A DNA stretch of 64,000 nucleotides, taken from positions 147,109,001 to 147,173,000 of the forward strand of contig CM065815.1 of assembly GCA_033398695.1 (NCBI GenBank). Direction: 5' to 3'. The position numbers and the translations under genes are program-made. Of this stretch, positions 1 through 10,060 are shown piece after piece (within the stretch, counting starts at the first letter, position 1; the number at the start of each line of letters is the position of its first letter). Below the pieces are notes generated by a model. The model made no database searches. It was not told the DNA's origin and saw only the letters and a program-made list of their open reading frames with translations. Source of the DNA: Orobanche coerulescens. Its lineage: Eukaryota; Streptophyta; Magnoliopsida; Lamiales; Orobanchaceae.

Positions 1-406
1 TTAACTCTTTCTGCGTGAAAATATACTTTAAACTCTTGTGGTCCGTAAAGATCTTACAGGTAACCCCATATAGGTAATGTCTCCAAATCTTAAGAGCGTG
101 GACCACTGCAGCTAGTTCCAAGTCATGTGTCGGGTAGTTCACCTCATAAGGTTTAAGTTGTCGAGAGGCGTAAGCGATAACCCTGTCATTTTGCATGAAC
201 ACACATCCCAGCCCGTGCTTAGACGCATCGGTGCATATTACGAATCCCTCCGTACCCTGCGGTAGTACCAACACTGGGGCAGTAGTAAGCTTCCTTTTTA
301 GCTTGTCGAAACTCTCCTGACAATCTGTTGTCCAGACAAACTTGGTGTTCTTCCTAAGCAGATTTGTTAATGGCTGAGCGACAAAGGAGAAGGCCTCAAC
401 GAACCG
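1..406 (-). pseudogene. gypsy pol, RT end and RNase H (continuation after stop)
   Basis: Downstream of the TGA at 407-409 the same frame stays open to the window edge. It encodes the region after the RT thumb and the first part of RNase H. Recognisable blocks are RRFVE-like residues after FLGLAGYY, then [20 protein letters not shown] (RNase H Asp) and [12 protein letters not shown]. The frame is identical to that of the upstream gag-RT segment, so a single nonsense change separates them. RNase H is cut by the window edge; integrase is not visible. Confidence 0.85.
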
Positions 407-2626
407 TCAATAATATCCCGCCAACCCCAGGAAACTTCTCACCTCTTTGACGTTTCTAGGTGGTTCCCAATTCATAACGGTCTCGATCTTCTGGGGGTCT
501 ACTTTAACGCCTCCTGCTGAAATCACATGCCCCAAAAAGGTTACCTCTGGCATCCAGAACTCGCATTTAGAAAGTTTAGCATACAGTTGATGTTGCCTTA
601 AAATGCTCAACACCTGCCTCAAGTGTTCCTCATGCTCCCATCGGCTTCGGCAATAAATTAAAATATCGTCAATGAAAACCACCACACACTTATCGAGAAA
701 CTCTGTCAGAACCCTGTTCATCAATTCCATAAAAACGGCTGGAGCATTAGTCAGGCCAAACGACACCACCATGTACTCGTAGTGCCCATATCTCGATCGA
801 AATGCGGTCTTAGGAATATCCTCCTCTCGAATTCTCAATTGGTGATATCCCGAACGTAAGTCGATCTTTGAAAACACGGTCGCCCCTTGCAGTTGGTCCA
901 GTAAATCATCAATCCTTGGAAGTGGGTAATGGTTCTTAATAGTGACCTTATTAAGTTCCCTGTAATCGATACACAGGCGCAGAGAGCGGTCCTTTTTCTT
1001 GACAAAAAGAACTGGCGCACCCCATGGCGAAGTACTTGGACGAATAAGCCCCTTCCTTAGGAATTCTTCGAGTTGTGACTTTAGTTCCTTCATTTCGGCT
1101 GGTGCCATCCTGTATGGTGCCTTGGAGATAGGCGTTGTTCCTGGCTCAAGTTCGATTGAGAGATCGACCTCTCTTTGTGGTGGCAGTCCAGGTAGTTCGT
1201 CGGGGAATATGTCCGGAAATTCATTCACTACAGGAATGTTAGCAACCGAAAATTGTGACGTGCCCTCCTGAAGAATATAGCACCAGTAATACTCTCCTCG
1301 ATCATCATGAGATGCTACTGCTGAAAGGAGACTGAGGGACCCTTTAGTACTGAAGTGCTCTCGGCCTCTAATTGTGTGAGTGGCACCGTTATGGGTCGTA
1401 ATAGAAACGGTCAGGTGATAGGTATCCAATACCGTCTTGTGCATCGTCATCCAGTCCATACCTAAAATCACATCTTCGTTTTGGAGTGGAAAGACCATGA
1501 GATTGGCTGTCCAGCCCAGATTATTGATACGAATTGGACAGTTTCGAACTTCCAAGTTACCCTCCACCCTGCTACCCTCGGGTAGTTTAACAGTAAAGGA
1601 CTCACAGGGTACACAAGGGAGATGCAAACGGTTAACACATTCTATGGATATAAACGAGTGGGTTTCTCCAGTATCAAACAGTACATGAACAGGCTGAGAT
1701 TTATTAAGGAGTGTACCTGAGACAACAGGAGTAGTCTGGTCGTCAGTAGCCCTTAGTTCGAACACACGGGACGGCAGTGTCCCCGAGGAGGGTGCAATAC
1801 CTCCCCCGCGACCACGTCCTCTTCCGGCACCGTGTAGAGGAGATTGGTGAGGTGGAGATTGGTAGTCGGACATGGCAGACGCTCTGGACGTCTGTACCAA
1901 GCCTTGTTGACTCTGAGGAGTTGGGTTTGGTGTAGGTTTGATCCGAGAACAGTAGCGAGACATGTGCCCACCCCTTCCGCATGAAAAGCACTTTGTCGAT
2001 GCTTTACGACACTGACTCATGGTATGCCCTCCTATGCCACAATTGAAACAGCTACGGCGAGAAGGCCCGTCAGATGTTCCTTTCTGTTGGGACGAAGCTG
2101 CTGATTTGGAGGGGAACCCAATTCCCAAATTCACTCTGCTGGTGCTCCCGGACTGATTTGCTGTCTTCTGCTTCTTTTGGTTGTGCCCGGCATCCGAACT
2201 GACAGCCGTACCGGCGTATGTTGTGACCACGTCCTCATATGCCCTCAACGTGGTCCAATGAAACCCCGCCGCGTAGCGTTGAACATCCTCCGGCAACCTT
2301 TGAGCAAGGTGATAAATTCGCTGGTCTTCGGATGGAACCATCTGTGCGACATAGATTAGCTCGGTCCTGTATGCCCAAATGATTTCTGGTACTGGCAAAT
2401 TCTGAGGCCCTGCGCTGAAGAAACTCCGTGCTCGTGCAGTTTGAACTGATCGGGGATAGTACTCGTCTCTCAATAGTTTGGAAAACTCGGGCCATCCGAC
2501 TATTCTGTCCTCTGGCTTATAGGTCCTCCACCATCGGGCTGCGGTGTCACGGAGCTGGTTGATCCCGAGTGGCACTTTTCGGTTTCTTGGGCAGCCGATC
2601 ACCTCGAAGGCAGTCTCCATCTCCAA
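407..2626 (-). pseudogene. gypsy gag-protease-reverse transcriptase segment
   Basis: This 739-codon open stretch encodes most of Gag, the protease and RT. Gag shows the RDTAARWW capsid motif near residue 27 and two CX2CX4HX4C zinc knuckles, [14 protein letters not shown] near 192 and [14 protein letters not shown] near 215. The aspartic protease has [12 protein letters not shown] near 316; the position after DTG is Glu where Ala is usual. RT spans about 470-739 with [11 protein letters not shown], the catalytic FIDD box and FLGLAGYY. The frame ends at a TGA (407-409) at the point where related proteins have Arg, consistent with CGA to TGA. Gag and Pol share one frame, as usual for this lineage. 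The product would lack RNase H and integrase, so the copy is not autonomous as it stands. Confidence 0.93.
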
Positions 2627-2977
2627 GATCTAATCGTCCACGTGCTTATCCCCTGACCCGTCGAATAATGGTGGTCTGGCCTTCAACATTTCTCCCAGCC
2701 AACGGTCCTTCCCGGTGTTCTCTTCTATGTTAATGACTGGTACTTGTTCTGCCCGGTTGACCTGAGCGATTCCCATAGCAATGGCCTGGGCGAGAGTCTG
2801 AACGAAGGCTGGATCAAATCCCCCGTTGTTCTGGTTTTCCGCTTCCTGTTCGTTCTGATTAACAGGCGGTGGTTGATTTCCGGCTCGATTAGTTTCTCCG
2901 GTGTTTCTGTCTTCCTGCTAGTTCATAGCCGAACCTTGTGCGTCATTTACGTTTCTTCTAGCTCCTCGACGTGCCAT
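2627..2977 (-). pseudogene. gypsy gag N-terminus with two in-frame stops
   Basis: The likely original gag start is the ATG at 2975-2977, which is in the same frame as the long gag-pol segment. The protein begins MARRGARRNVND. It is broken by a TAG at 2918-2920 and a second TAG at 2630-2632, the latter just before the motif ILEMETAF. Between the stops are typical Gag N-terminal features: an Asn/Gln-rich stretch, then FVQTLAQAIAMGIAQ and DRWLGEMLKARPPLFDGSGD. Together with the TGA at 407 this makes three nonsense codons and no frameshift across about 2.9 kb. Confidence 0.8.
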
Positions 2978-3184
2978 TGGTGATGTTCGTTCAATCTAAC
3001 AGGTTAGTTTAATTCAAACATTCTCTGAGTTCTTACTGAATCCAAACATCATACTTGATCCTTAAGAATTTACGTGTATTTTACCTCGACATCCCTCGAG
3101 GAGTTACGGTCGTCAGAAGTGTTGGATTTTGAAGGCAAAACGTTTTCAAAATATTTTTGGTAAAACTTTCCACGTGAGTGTTTG

Positions 3185-3196
3185 GCTCTGATACCA
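3185..3196 (-). other. primer-binding site (initiator tRNA-Met type)
   Basis: On the + strand this reads GCTCTGATACCA. Its complement TGGTATCAGAGC is the standard plant retroelement primer site for initiator tRNA-Met. It sits five bases from the LTR edge at 3202 and about 210 bp before the gag start at 2977. This fixes the element's orientation as minus strand. Confidence 0.9.
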
Positions 3197-3630
3197 TTTT
3201 CTGTAACGCCCCCAAAATGAACAGGGACGCCACAGTGCCGTAGATCCCATGAGGGACCCACAAGGCAAGTTTTTGAAAATATTTTCTAAAATATTTTATT
3301 AAAAGTGGTAATATACGGGAGTAATTAAGAAAGTATTCGTACAACCCAAAGTACAAAAGCAAATAGTGTCCGTACATACGGTTATTACACAACGTGGAAT
3401 GTTCAAATTGATTTAAGAAATTAACAGGCCTTCTTCCAACACAGCTCATGCCTGGCCGTAACCTTCGGGGGTGTCCTGCACAAATTCAACAAATTTACCT
3501 GGCACGACATGTCGTGCCAGTAACCTAGGTCAGAAACAATCCAAACCAAACTCAAAGGTAAAATCTAATAATTTCAAGGAATAAAGTTATCACCGAATGT
3601 TCCATGTTATTCCTTTTATCAGCACATAAA

Positions 3631-3787
3631 CTCCCAAGGTCGCAACCAAGGGTCACGGAAGTATCTACACACGAATACTCCGGACGTGGGTACTATTCAG
3701 GTTTTATCCCGCAACACGGTCCAACGAGAAAACTCCCAAGGCCGCGGCCAAGGGTCACGGTAGTATCTACTCGGGAATACTCCGGAC
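3631..3787. repeat. tandem units in the U5 side of the LTR
   Basis: Two copies of a ~55 bp unit start with CTCCCAAGG and end with AATACTCCGGAC, at 3631-3685 and 3733-3787, 102 bp apart. They differ at about eight positions. Similar but not identical tandem units occupy the same LTR segment in the other gypsy LTRs of this window (7577-7815, 50857-51080). Confidence 0.75.
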
Positions 3788-4554
3788 AAGATAATCGTAA
3801 GAGCACCATTCCACAATAGTAACATTTACTATGTCTAAAATTATAAGACGTAAAGTCTGAGCAAGATTCACTTGCCTCAAATCCGACGAGAGTTATTTCT
3901 TGACAAGGCAACGGCTTGAACAATCGCACATGGAAATACGACCTATTACATGTTTGTCGATTAACATCTTATGATAACAATGATGATCAACGACGTTCCT
4001 CCCCCTCCCGCCTGTTAGAACCCTATCCTAGTTGCTTACGATGTCGGAATCAAATTTCTCCGTTTTTAACCATAATGCGTGCCATTAATTTCTGAGGTTC
4101 GGCAACATTCTTTATAAGTTATCCTTCCGCTAAACAATAGTGTTCTAACACAAAATTCCTAGTTAATTATAACCAACAATCACCAAGATTTCATCGTTGT
4201 CTTAATATGCAAGTCTAGAACAATTAATCCATCATCTTAACATGTTTCGGTATCTATTCGGCTAGAAATTGTTGGTAACTTCATCAAGGATTCATTAACG
4301 GTTTTATTCAACATGATAATACGGTTATACATGAAATCCTTCAAGATGATTCCGAGAAGTTGGTGATTAGCAATATGATTATGAGTTCTACCATTATTCA
4401 TTCCAATTTCTAGCTTTGATGGATATCGATTAACAATTGCGATAGTTATATACCGGTTCGATTATTACTAAGGGTTCTAAGCTACCCAAGGCATCCGAGG
4501 TTTACTAAAACTTACTAAACAATATTGAAATGAGTTCAAGGTTGGATAAACTTA

Positions 4555-5105
4555 CCTTTACTGACAAAAGATGATGAATAACGACGGTGGACGAAGGAGA
4601 ACGAGAGGATAACACCTTCAAGACCTTCCCCGAAGCTTGATTAACGTACTCTAATAGGATAGCACTTGAATTGGGAGGTTAGAATTGGTTCAATGATGGT
4701 GGAGAGTAGTGTACAAGGAAGAAGAATGGTTTTTGGGACGGAAGAAATGAAAGGCAAAGTGTTCTTTTATAAACTCAGATTGCCCTTACGTACGTCATGC
4801 CTAACGGTTTACGTACGTAAGAGACTTTACGTACGTTATGGCAAAATATTACGTACGTAAGGAACTCGCTGGAACGATTTACACACATCGTTACGTACGT
4901 AACGAAAGAGGGTTAACGTACGTAACACCTCGTTGACTTGCCTGTCGCAATCACGCCGAAAGTTGGTCGGCACGCGTACTACCTGACGAAGATTCCTGTC
5001 CGAAGACCGAAGACCGATGTTACGTACGTAAGGGCCGATATTTAAAGTACGTAACGACTCAGATATAGCGTGCGTAATGAGTCGGAGTATAACGTATGTA
5101 AAGGA
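4555..5105 (-). promoter_or_regulatory. LTR promoter: ACGTACGT array, TATA box, leader, splice donor
   Basis: In element sense, about ten copies or near-copies of the palindrome TTACGTACGTAA lie between 5105 and 4785. They are followed by a TATA box (TTTATAAAAG, + strand 4763-4772). About 210 bp further on is a consensus splice donor (AAAG/GTAAGT, last exon base 4556). The order array, TATA box, leader, donor is repeated in three other LTRs in this window, which supports reading it as the transcription start region. A palindrome with an ACGT core could bind plant bZIP factors; that is inference. Confidence 0.7.
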
Positions 5106-5426
5106 CAGTTTTGTTTGCCAAATTATTATCACATTAATTTCTTATGACACGACTCCCTCTCCATGTCGTCTGGAAATCTCTCGGGGAACAAGACGTTGGC
5201 CACCGTCATATTCGCACCGATAATTACCTAACGACATCGAGGTATGTCACTGAAAGTTCGTCAATCATCATACCATCACAATACACGAATAACAGATGCG
5301 AACAATACAGTACAACCATATTATACAAAATATGTTTTATTGCAATGGAGTACATTTATTTATCAAACAGAAGAAATGGACGTGAGCGCCCAGGGTGAAA
5401 AAGCATGTAATACTGGTGGTATTACA

Positions 5427-6535
5427 ATTGACCACATCTATACCCCTATATACCAGTCTGGCTCGTCACAAATTCCACTGACATTCGGTCGGAGACTGCA
5501 CGATAGAATCCAAAATCTCAACGTATAGGCTCCGGTAAAACTTTTTTTTCCACATATGGCTCACAACGTCAACCATTTTTCATTCTGGATCACCTCAATT
5601 ATGCTATGACAATGCATTGAAACAAATCAACACAGCGAAAGACTTCCCGAGAGGTTTCATTTGAACCAATAAATCAAAACCCCGAAAGGTAGTGAGAAAG
5701 TAGATAAACGACTAATAAAGTGTTTTACAATTCTCGGGAGTTTTAGAAAACATAAAAGCTTTCTTGAAATATTAGGGTCTCAGCCCAGATTTAGTTCCGC
5801 ATCACAAGAAGTTTAAAAAGTAGAAAATCCTTCGGGACCTCAAGTCCTTAATTATAAAACTATTTCAAAATCGATTGGGTCTCGACCCAAAAATCATTTT
5901 TCATAAAACATCCGTGAAATATTCATTTTGAAAAGTATCATTTTCAAATGCTCAAAAGTAGTTCATATATCACAAAATGAACTAACATGACTACATGTTC
6001 TTCTCAACAATCCATAGTCATTCTCCCGAATGCACAATTTCGTTCCAAAATCTAACCAACATACTGATTCCCAGAATCATAGCGTCTCAAGATTATCGAT
6101 CCTGTCCCAACTCTGACATCTCATACTGTAACGCATAATATTCTGCTGAATCTCAAAGCATGTCAATTTAGAACGGCAGTAAATCTCAATGAAATTCGAA
6201 AATCCAAATACTTTCAGATCGTGAAGCTGATGATTCCCCGTGATACTGGCACATGTCTCGACTCAAGAAAATACTCGACACAGACATTTACAAAACAAAC
6301 ATTTTCCAAACTCAGTTCAACTCGAGAACACAACACAGCTCTATCTGAAGAAACATGTTAACACCATTTGATAAAGTTTGCAACAACCCCAGTACTACAC
6401 TGGTAAATCACATAACGCACAAGCCCGAGTGAACAACAAAAACTCACGGCTCTAATATTTGTCAATCGAGAACTCGAATGACACGATAAAAGCACGACCC
6501 AACTCGACCCGACTGCCTAGGTTTTCACAACTTAA
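5427..6535 (-). mobile_element. gypsy family 2 internal region, copy a (non-coding)
   Basis: This is the internal part of a second gypsy family, adjacent to its primer site (6536-6547) and LTR (6553-10060). No retroelement protein can be read in it. Its left end was separated by the insertion of the left gypsy element at 5426/5427. Positions 5429-5918 are about 98% identical to 11411-11900. A large LTR combined with a short non-coding interior is the pattern of LARD-type non-autonomous elements. Confidence 0.65.
5429..5918. repeat. 490 bp direct repeat, copy 1
   Basis: This stretch aligns without gaps to 11411-11900, with roughly 11 differences by eye. It begins TGACCACATC and ends CATCCGTGAA. 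The two copies lie on either side of the LTR at 6553-10060, each inside an internal region. This shows that the two flanking interiors belong to one element family. Confidence 0.9.
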
Positions 6536-6547
6536 GCTCTGATACCA
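6536..6547 (-). other. primer-binding site of gypsy family 2
   Basis: The + strand reads GCTCTGATACCA, the complement of the initiator tRNA-Met primer site. It lies five bases before the LTR start at 6553. It shows that the interior to its left has this LTR as its 5' LTR, with sense on the minus strand. Confidence 0.88.
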
Positions 6548-7576
6548 TATTCTGTAACACTCTCAGATCCATCCAGGAATATTACAGCGCCGTGGGCTCC
6601 GAGATGGAACCCACAAGGCTGAAGGAAATTTTCGCAAACATTTACAAACATCCAAGAGGCTAACGACGGTATTATCTATTTAAAACATTCGAAGACTTTA
6701 TAAAATTCGTTTATCAAAACCGTTGTAGAATCTCATTTGAAACCACAAGGCCCAAAATGCCAAAACTCAACAGTTTAAAAACATACGTTAAGCTATCCCT
6801 TACACGTACCGACAGAATAGATTTAGAAAATGATTGCCAAACTAACCTAAGTTACCGGATACCAAAAGGCCATTTAAAAATACCCACGCAGCGGATAAAG
6901 ACAAACAATTAAAATACTCTAGCTGCGGAATACAACAACTGATCAGAAATTCAATACACAAATACATGCCCTTGCCAGTATCCTCCGGGAAGTTCATCTC
7001 TCCACGACCGCTACAAGCTTGATAATCCAAGAACCTAAAAAGAAAGCCCACGACGGGGTCAGCCATAATATCCAACAATGATAACCATCACATCTCGTCA
7101 ATAATTTCATACCAATGGAAATACTAAGTAAGAATACGACCAATGTAATCTTACCGTCGTAACTATACTTACTCAAAATAATTCTCATCAGAATAACCAT
7201 TATCATAAAGCACATCTCGTAATCTCGATTAATCAATAAACTCAAACATAACATCCACACGGTACCTCAAGCAATACCAAAGATTCTCAAAAACTCACAA
7301 TACGGAAATATACCAACTCTGACCAATACGATCCATCGGAACAAACATCATCAGATCTCAACACGATAATCGGTTGTCCATCAAAAGACAAATACCAAAG
7401 GAAGTACGGAACATACCTCAAGATACGTAATGCCACGATGAATCGTGTCAGTCTAATCCAAGATCTGACCAATACAACATACGGACATGGTCCTAACACA
7501 AGACCTACAAATGCATACTCATATGACAACATCAAATATGCTCACATCAATAACAACAATGTACACTTATGGAAAT

Positions 7577-7815
7577 CCAATGATCCAGGGTACGCAGCAT
7601 AGATCCCAAGATGACCCTGAAAGATCAACACGAGGTGGATAACGCATAATATACATATGCACAACAACAACACATGGGTAATCCGATGATCCAACGTTCA
7701 CTGCCTAGATCCCAAGATGATCCCGTCGGACCAACACGAGGTCGAAAACCCATCCAATGATCCAGCGCACGCTAGCATAGATCCCAAGATGATCCCGTCA
7801 AATCAACGCGAGGTG
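7577..7815. repeat. tandem units in the U5 side of LTR 2
   Basis: Three imperfect units begin CCAATGATCC or CCGATGATCC at 7577, 7683 and 7754. Each contains TAGATCCCAAGATGA and ends around CAACACGAGGTGG. They occupy the same position relative to primer site and promoter as the tandem units in the LTRs at 3202 and 49700, although the unit sequence differs. Confidence 0.7.
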
Positions 7816-8527
7816 GACATACGACAACAATGCACGAATGCACAAAACAACAATACACAATGCACGACAACAAAGATACACGAATGTATCACAACGTGAT
7901 CAACACAAATGACAGAAATGATTAAAATACTCGCTCCGAGTCCTTCGAGAGAAATATCGATATCTAAACCATCACCAACCATTATTCTGAATATTCATCG
8001 ATCCAAAACATCACGGACGGTAGATAATTCACGTTTCCATCAATACCATGATGTATCCTCGATAACAAGTATACCAACGATAATTGTAAATCATATACAT
8101 CATGATTTAAATTCCTAAAACTCGAATACAACCTATAATCCCAAATCTCCTGTGATTACGATTTATAAACATTGCTATACGAATTATAAACGAATGAAAC
8201 TGAAACCATTCATTAATATTATAAACTGAGCAAGTAATAACTTGCCTCGATACCGATACCACGAAGCTGTTACCGAACCCATTGCCTTTGTCTACGAGCT
8301 CCTCAGCCCCGATCAAAAGCAACACAACGGTCGTAATTCTCGATCAATTATCGCAACCTAATGCAATAATCAAATGAGAACACATCCAATAATAATCAAC
8401 AACCGACAAAACCAACCAATCGAACTCAACGGTTCAACAAAAACCTCGAATAAACGCAGTCTGAACAAACCAAATCAAACCATCACGAATTCATAATCAC
8501 AACACAAAAATATTGCACTGTCTACCT

Positions 8528-8615
8528 ACTTAGTGCACGTTAAATGCATAACGTAGCGTGCGCTAAGTTGCTCCCGTTAGCGTGCGCTAGCCAGTAAGAT
8601 TAGCGTGCGCTAATG
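8528..8615. promoter_or_regulatory. secondary TTAGCGTGCGCTAA cluster in LTR 2
   Basis: Three good copies of TAGCGTGCGCTA and a degenerate one (TAGTGCACGTTA) lie within 90 bp. In element sense the cluster is downstream of the TATA box and of the putative leader splice donor, so it would fall within the leader intron. A similar cluster lies at 48015-48135 in a related but scrambled element. Confidence 0.7.
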
Positions 8616-9004
8616 CTATACAGTGGCATGCATTCCAAGCATCGGCTAACATCTTGCGACTACGAATCCGAATGAAGGGAGACATAAATCTCCATATATC
8701 AATAACAACATCAACAATCAAACCGACTCGATAACAAGGATCATATCATACTCAATCTGGAATTCAACCTAGTATCATGATTCATCTCATCTAACTCGAC
8801 CAATATAATTACCAAGATTCAGAAATCCATCTTAGATCGGGTTAAATGAATCAACATCCTTATAGTATGAAGAATCTTAACTAACATCCGAAACTCTTAT
8901 CAAAATTCCATTGTATCTCATATAACATCATCATCTGATTATCCAACATGCTCCTCACATGTAATCATCCAAGAAAAATGAACCACCATCAAAGGATACG
9001 AAAA

Positions 9005-9760
9005 TTACCTGGATTGGATGAACCAAGAATAAGAAAATTTGACTCCATTCCAAGAATCATGAATAACTTGAAGAACAAGGCTTGAATCTATGCTCTCCAT
9101 CTTAATCTTGTTAAAGATCATCATCTCACCGTGTTTGGGAACCTCAAGAACCTCCAAAAGCTCTCTCTATCAACTGAAGGATAAAAAATGGACTAAATGC
9201 ATCTCAAAACCCGTCTGTCCCCTTATATAGAATACATTACTAGCGTGCGCTAACATCCTATTTTTAGCGTGCAGAACAGCATTAGCGTGCGCTAATTGAC
9301 TTTGTTAGCGTGCGCTATCGGGGTCCAGAGGCCACTGTCTGGCTTCGTACATGTGCTTGCGTACGTAATGCCCATGCATTAGCGTACGTAACTTACACTG
9401 TCTAGCGTACGCAAGTCCTTTGCCCTTAGCTTGCGCTATCCGAAGTTGACTTGCTACAGTCTGCACCTACCCCGAATATGCTCGTGACCCCACATGCCGA
9501 AAGCAACCAATAAAGCCAAGATTCTCTGTTGACCGATCTAATATTAGCGTGCGCTAACAACAGGCATTAGCGTGCGCTAATGCTTTACGACAAACATCAG
9601 TTAACTTCGTCGGCACATGCGCCGAAAGTGACCGGGTCCACACGTAGATTCCCTCTGATCTGTTCTGAACTAGCGTGCGCTATCTTTTACCATTAGCGTG
9701 CACTAAACCTGCACGATAGCGTGCGCTAGGAATGCATATTAGCGTGCGCTAATAATGCTA
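9005..9760 (-). promoter_or_regulatory. LTR 2 promoter: GCGTGCGC array, TATA box, splice donor
   Basis: About fourteen copies or variants of TTAGCGTGCGCTAA lie between 9240 and 9760. In element sense they are followed directly by the TATA box CTATATAAGG (9221-9230), a leader of about 216 bp and the donor CCAG/GTAATT (exon end 9009). Three copies near 9359-9415 are hybrids (AGCGTACGTAA, TAGCGTACGCAA), intermediate between this motif and the TTACGTACGTAA motif of the LTR at 3202. Confidence 0.72.
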
Positions 9761-10060
9761 CACTTAGCTATTTCCCGGAATTTCTGTCCAACGTCTCGAC
9801 ATACCAAAAACGAACATAAGACACACTGATCACAAATATTGAACCCAATAATATTCTCATACGATATACCCAATATCAAAAGTGCGATAACCTGATACAC
9901 GATATTCTCAATTGTAATTGTCTACCCAATATGACAATTATACCAATACTGACATCTCAGTCCTTCATTATTTTATCCATACTGTACAGATTCCACGCTG
10001 TACAACATTACTCGGATAAAATAATATTAAACAACAATAGTAGAAATTCCGGATATTACA

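Larger units (their letters stand above)
1..5426 (-). mobile_element. Ty3/gypsy chromovirus (Tekay/Del-like), 5' part
   Basis: This minus-strand LTR retrotransposon runs off the left window edge. Reading leftwards from its 5' LTR (3202-5426) it shows a primer-binding site, gag, protease, reverse transcriptase and the start of RNase H. The LTR opens TGTAACGCCCCC, and the primer site matches the 3' end of initiator tRNA-Met. The right edge is firmly placed: the sequence from 5427 onwards resumes homology with 11409 onwards, so this element was inserted into an older gypsy element. The coding region has three in-frame stops and no frameshift in the visible part. The 3' half (rest of RNase H, integrase, 3' LTR) lies outside the window. 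The Tekay/Del assignment is inferred from the RT sequence and the two zinc knuckles. Confidence 0.9.
3202..5426 (-). repeat. 5' LTR of the left gypsy element (2225 bp)
   Basis: The LTR begins TGTAACGCCC at 3202, next to the primer site, and ends ...GTATTACA at 5426. Element sense runs right to left: U3 from 5426, a palindrome array (about 4785-5105), a TATA box (4763-4772), a leader with a splice donor at 4555, then a U5 part with tandem units (3631-3787). The right edge is confirmed because 5427 onwards matches 11409 onwards. The other LTR is outside the window, so neither target duplication nor age can be read. Confidence 0.85.
6553..10060 (-). repeat. long LTR of gypsy family 2 (about 3.5 kb)
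   Basis: It starts TGTAACACTCTCAG beside a primer site and ends GGATATTACA at 10060. Immediately right of that lies the sequence expected at a pol end/polypurine junction (complement of TTTCGAGGCCGAAAC, then a purine run). The LTR therefore has a 5'-type junction on the left and a 3'-type junction on the right, so it is shared by two interiors. It carries tandem units (7577-7815), a motif cluster (8528-8615), a splice donor (9009/9008), a TATA box (9221-9230) and the main motif array (9240-9760). A stop-rich AT-biased sequence fills the remainder. Confidence 0.75.

Noticed and set aside
4790..9760. Interpreting the repeated palindromes as a CRISPR array or satellite
   Set aside because: Spacing is irregular, copies vary, and their fixed position upstream of TATA boxes in LTRs of a plant genome fits promoter elements; CRISPR does not apply.
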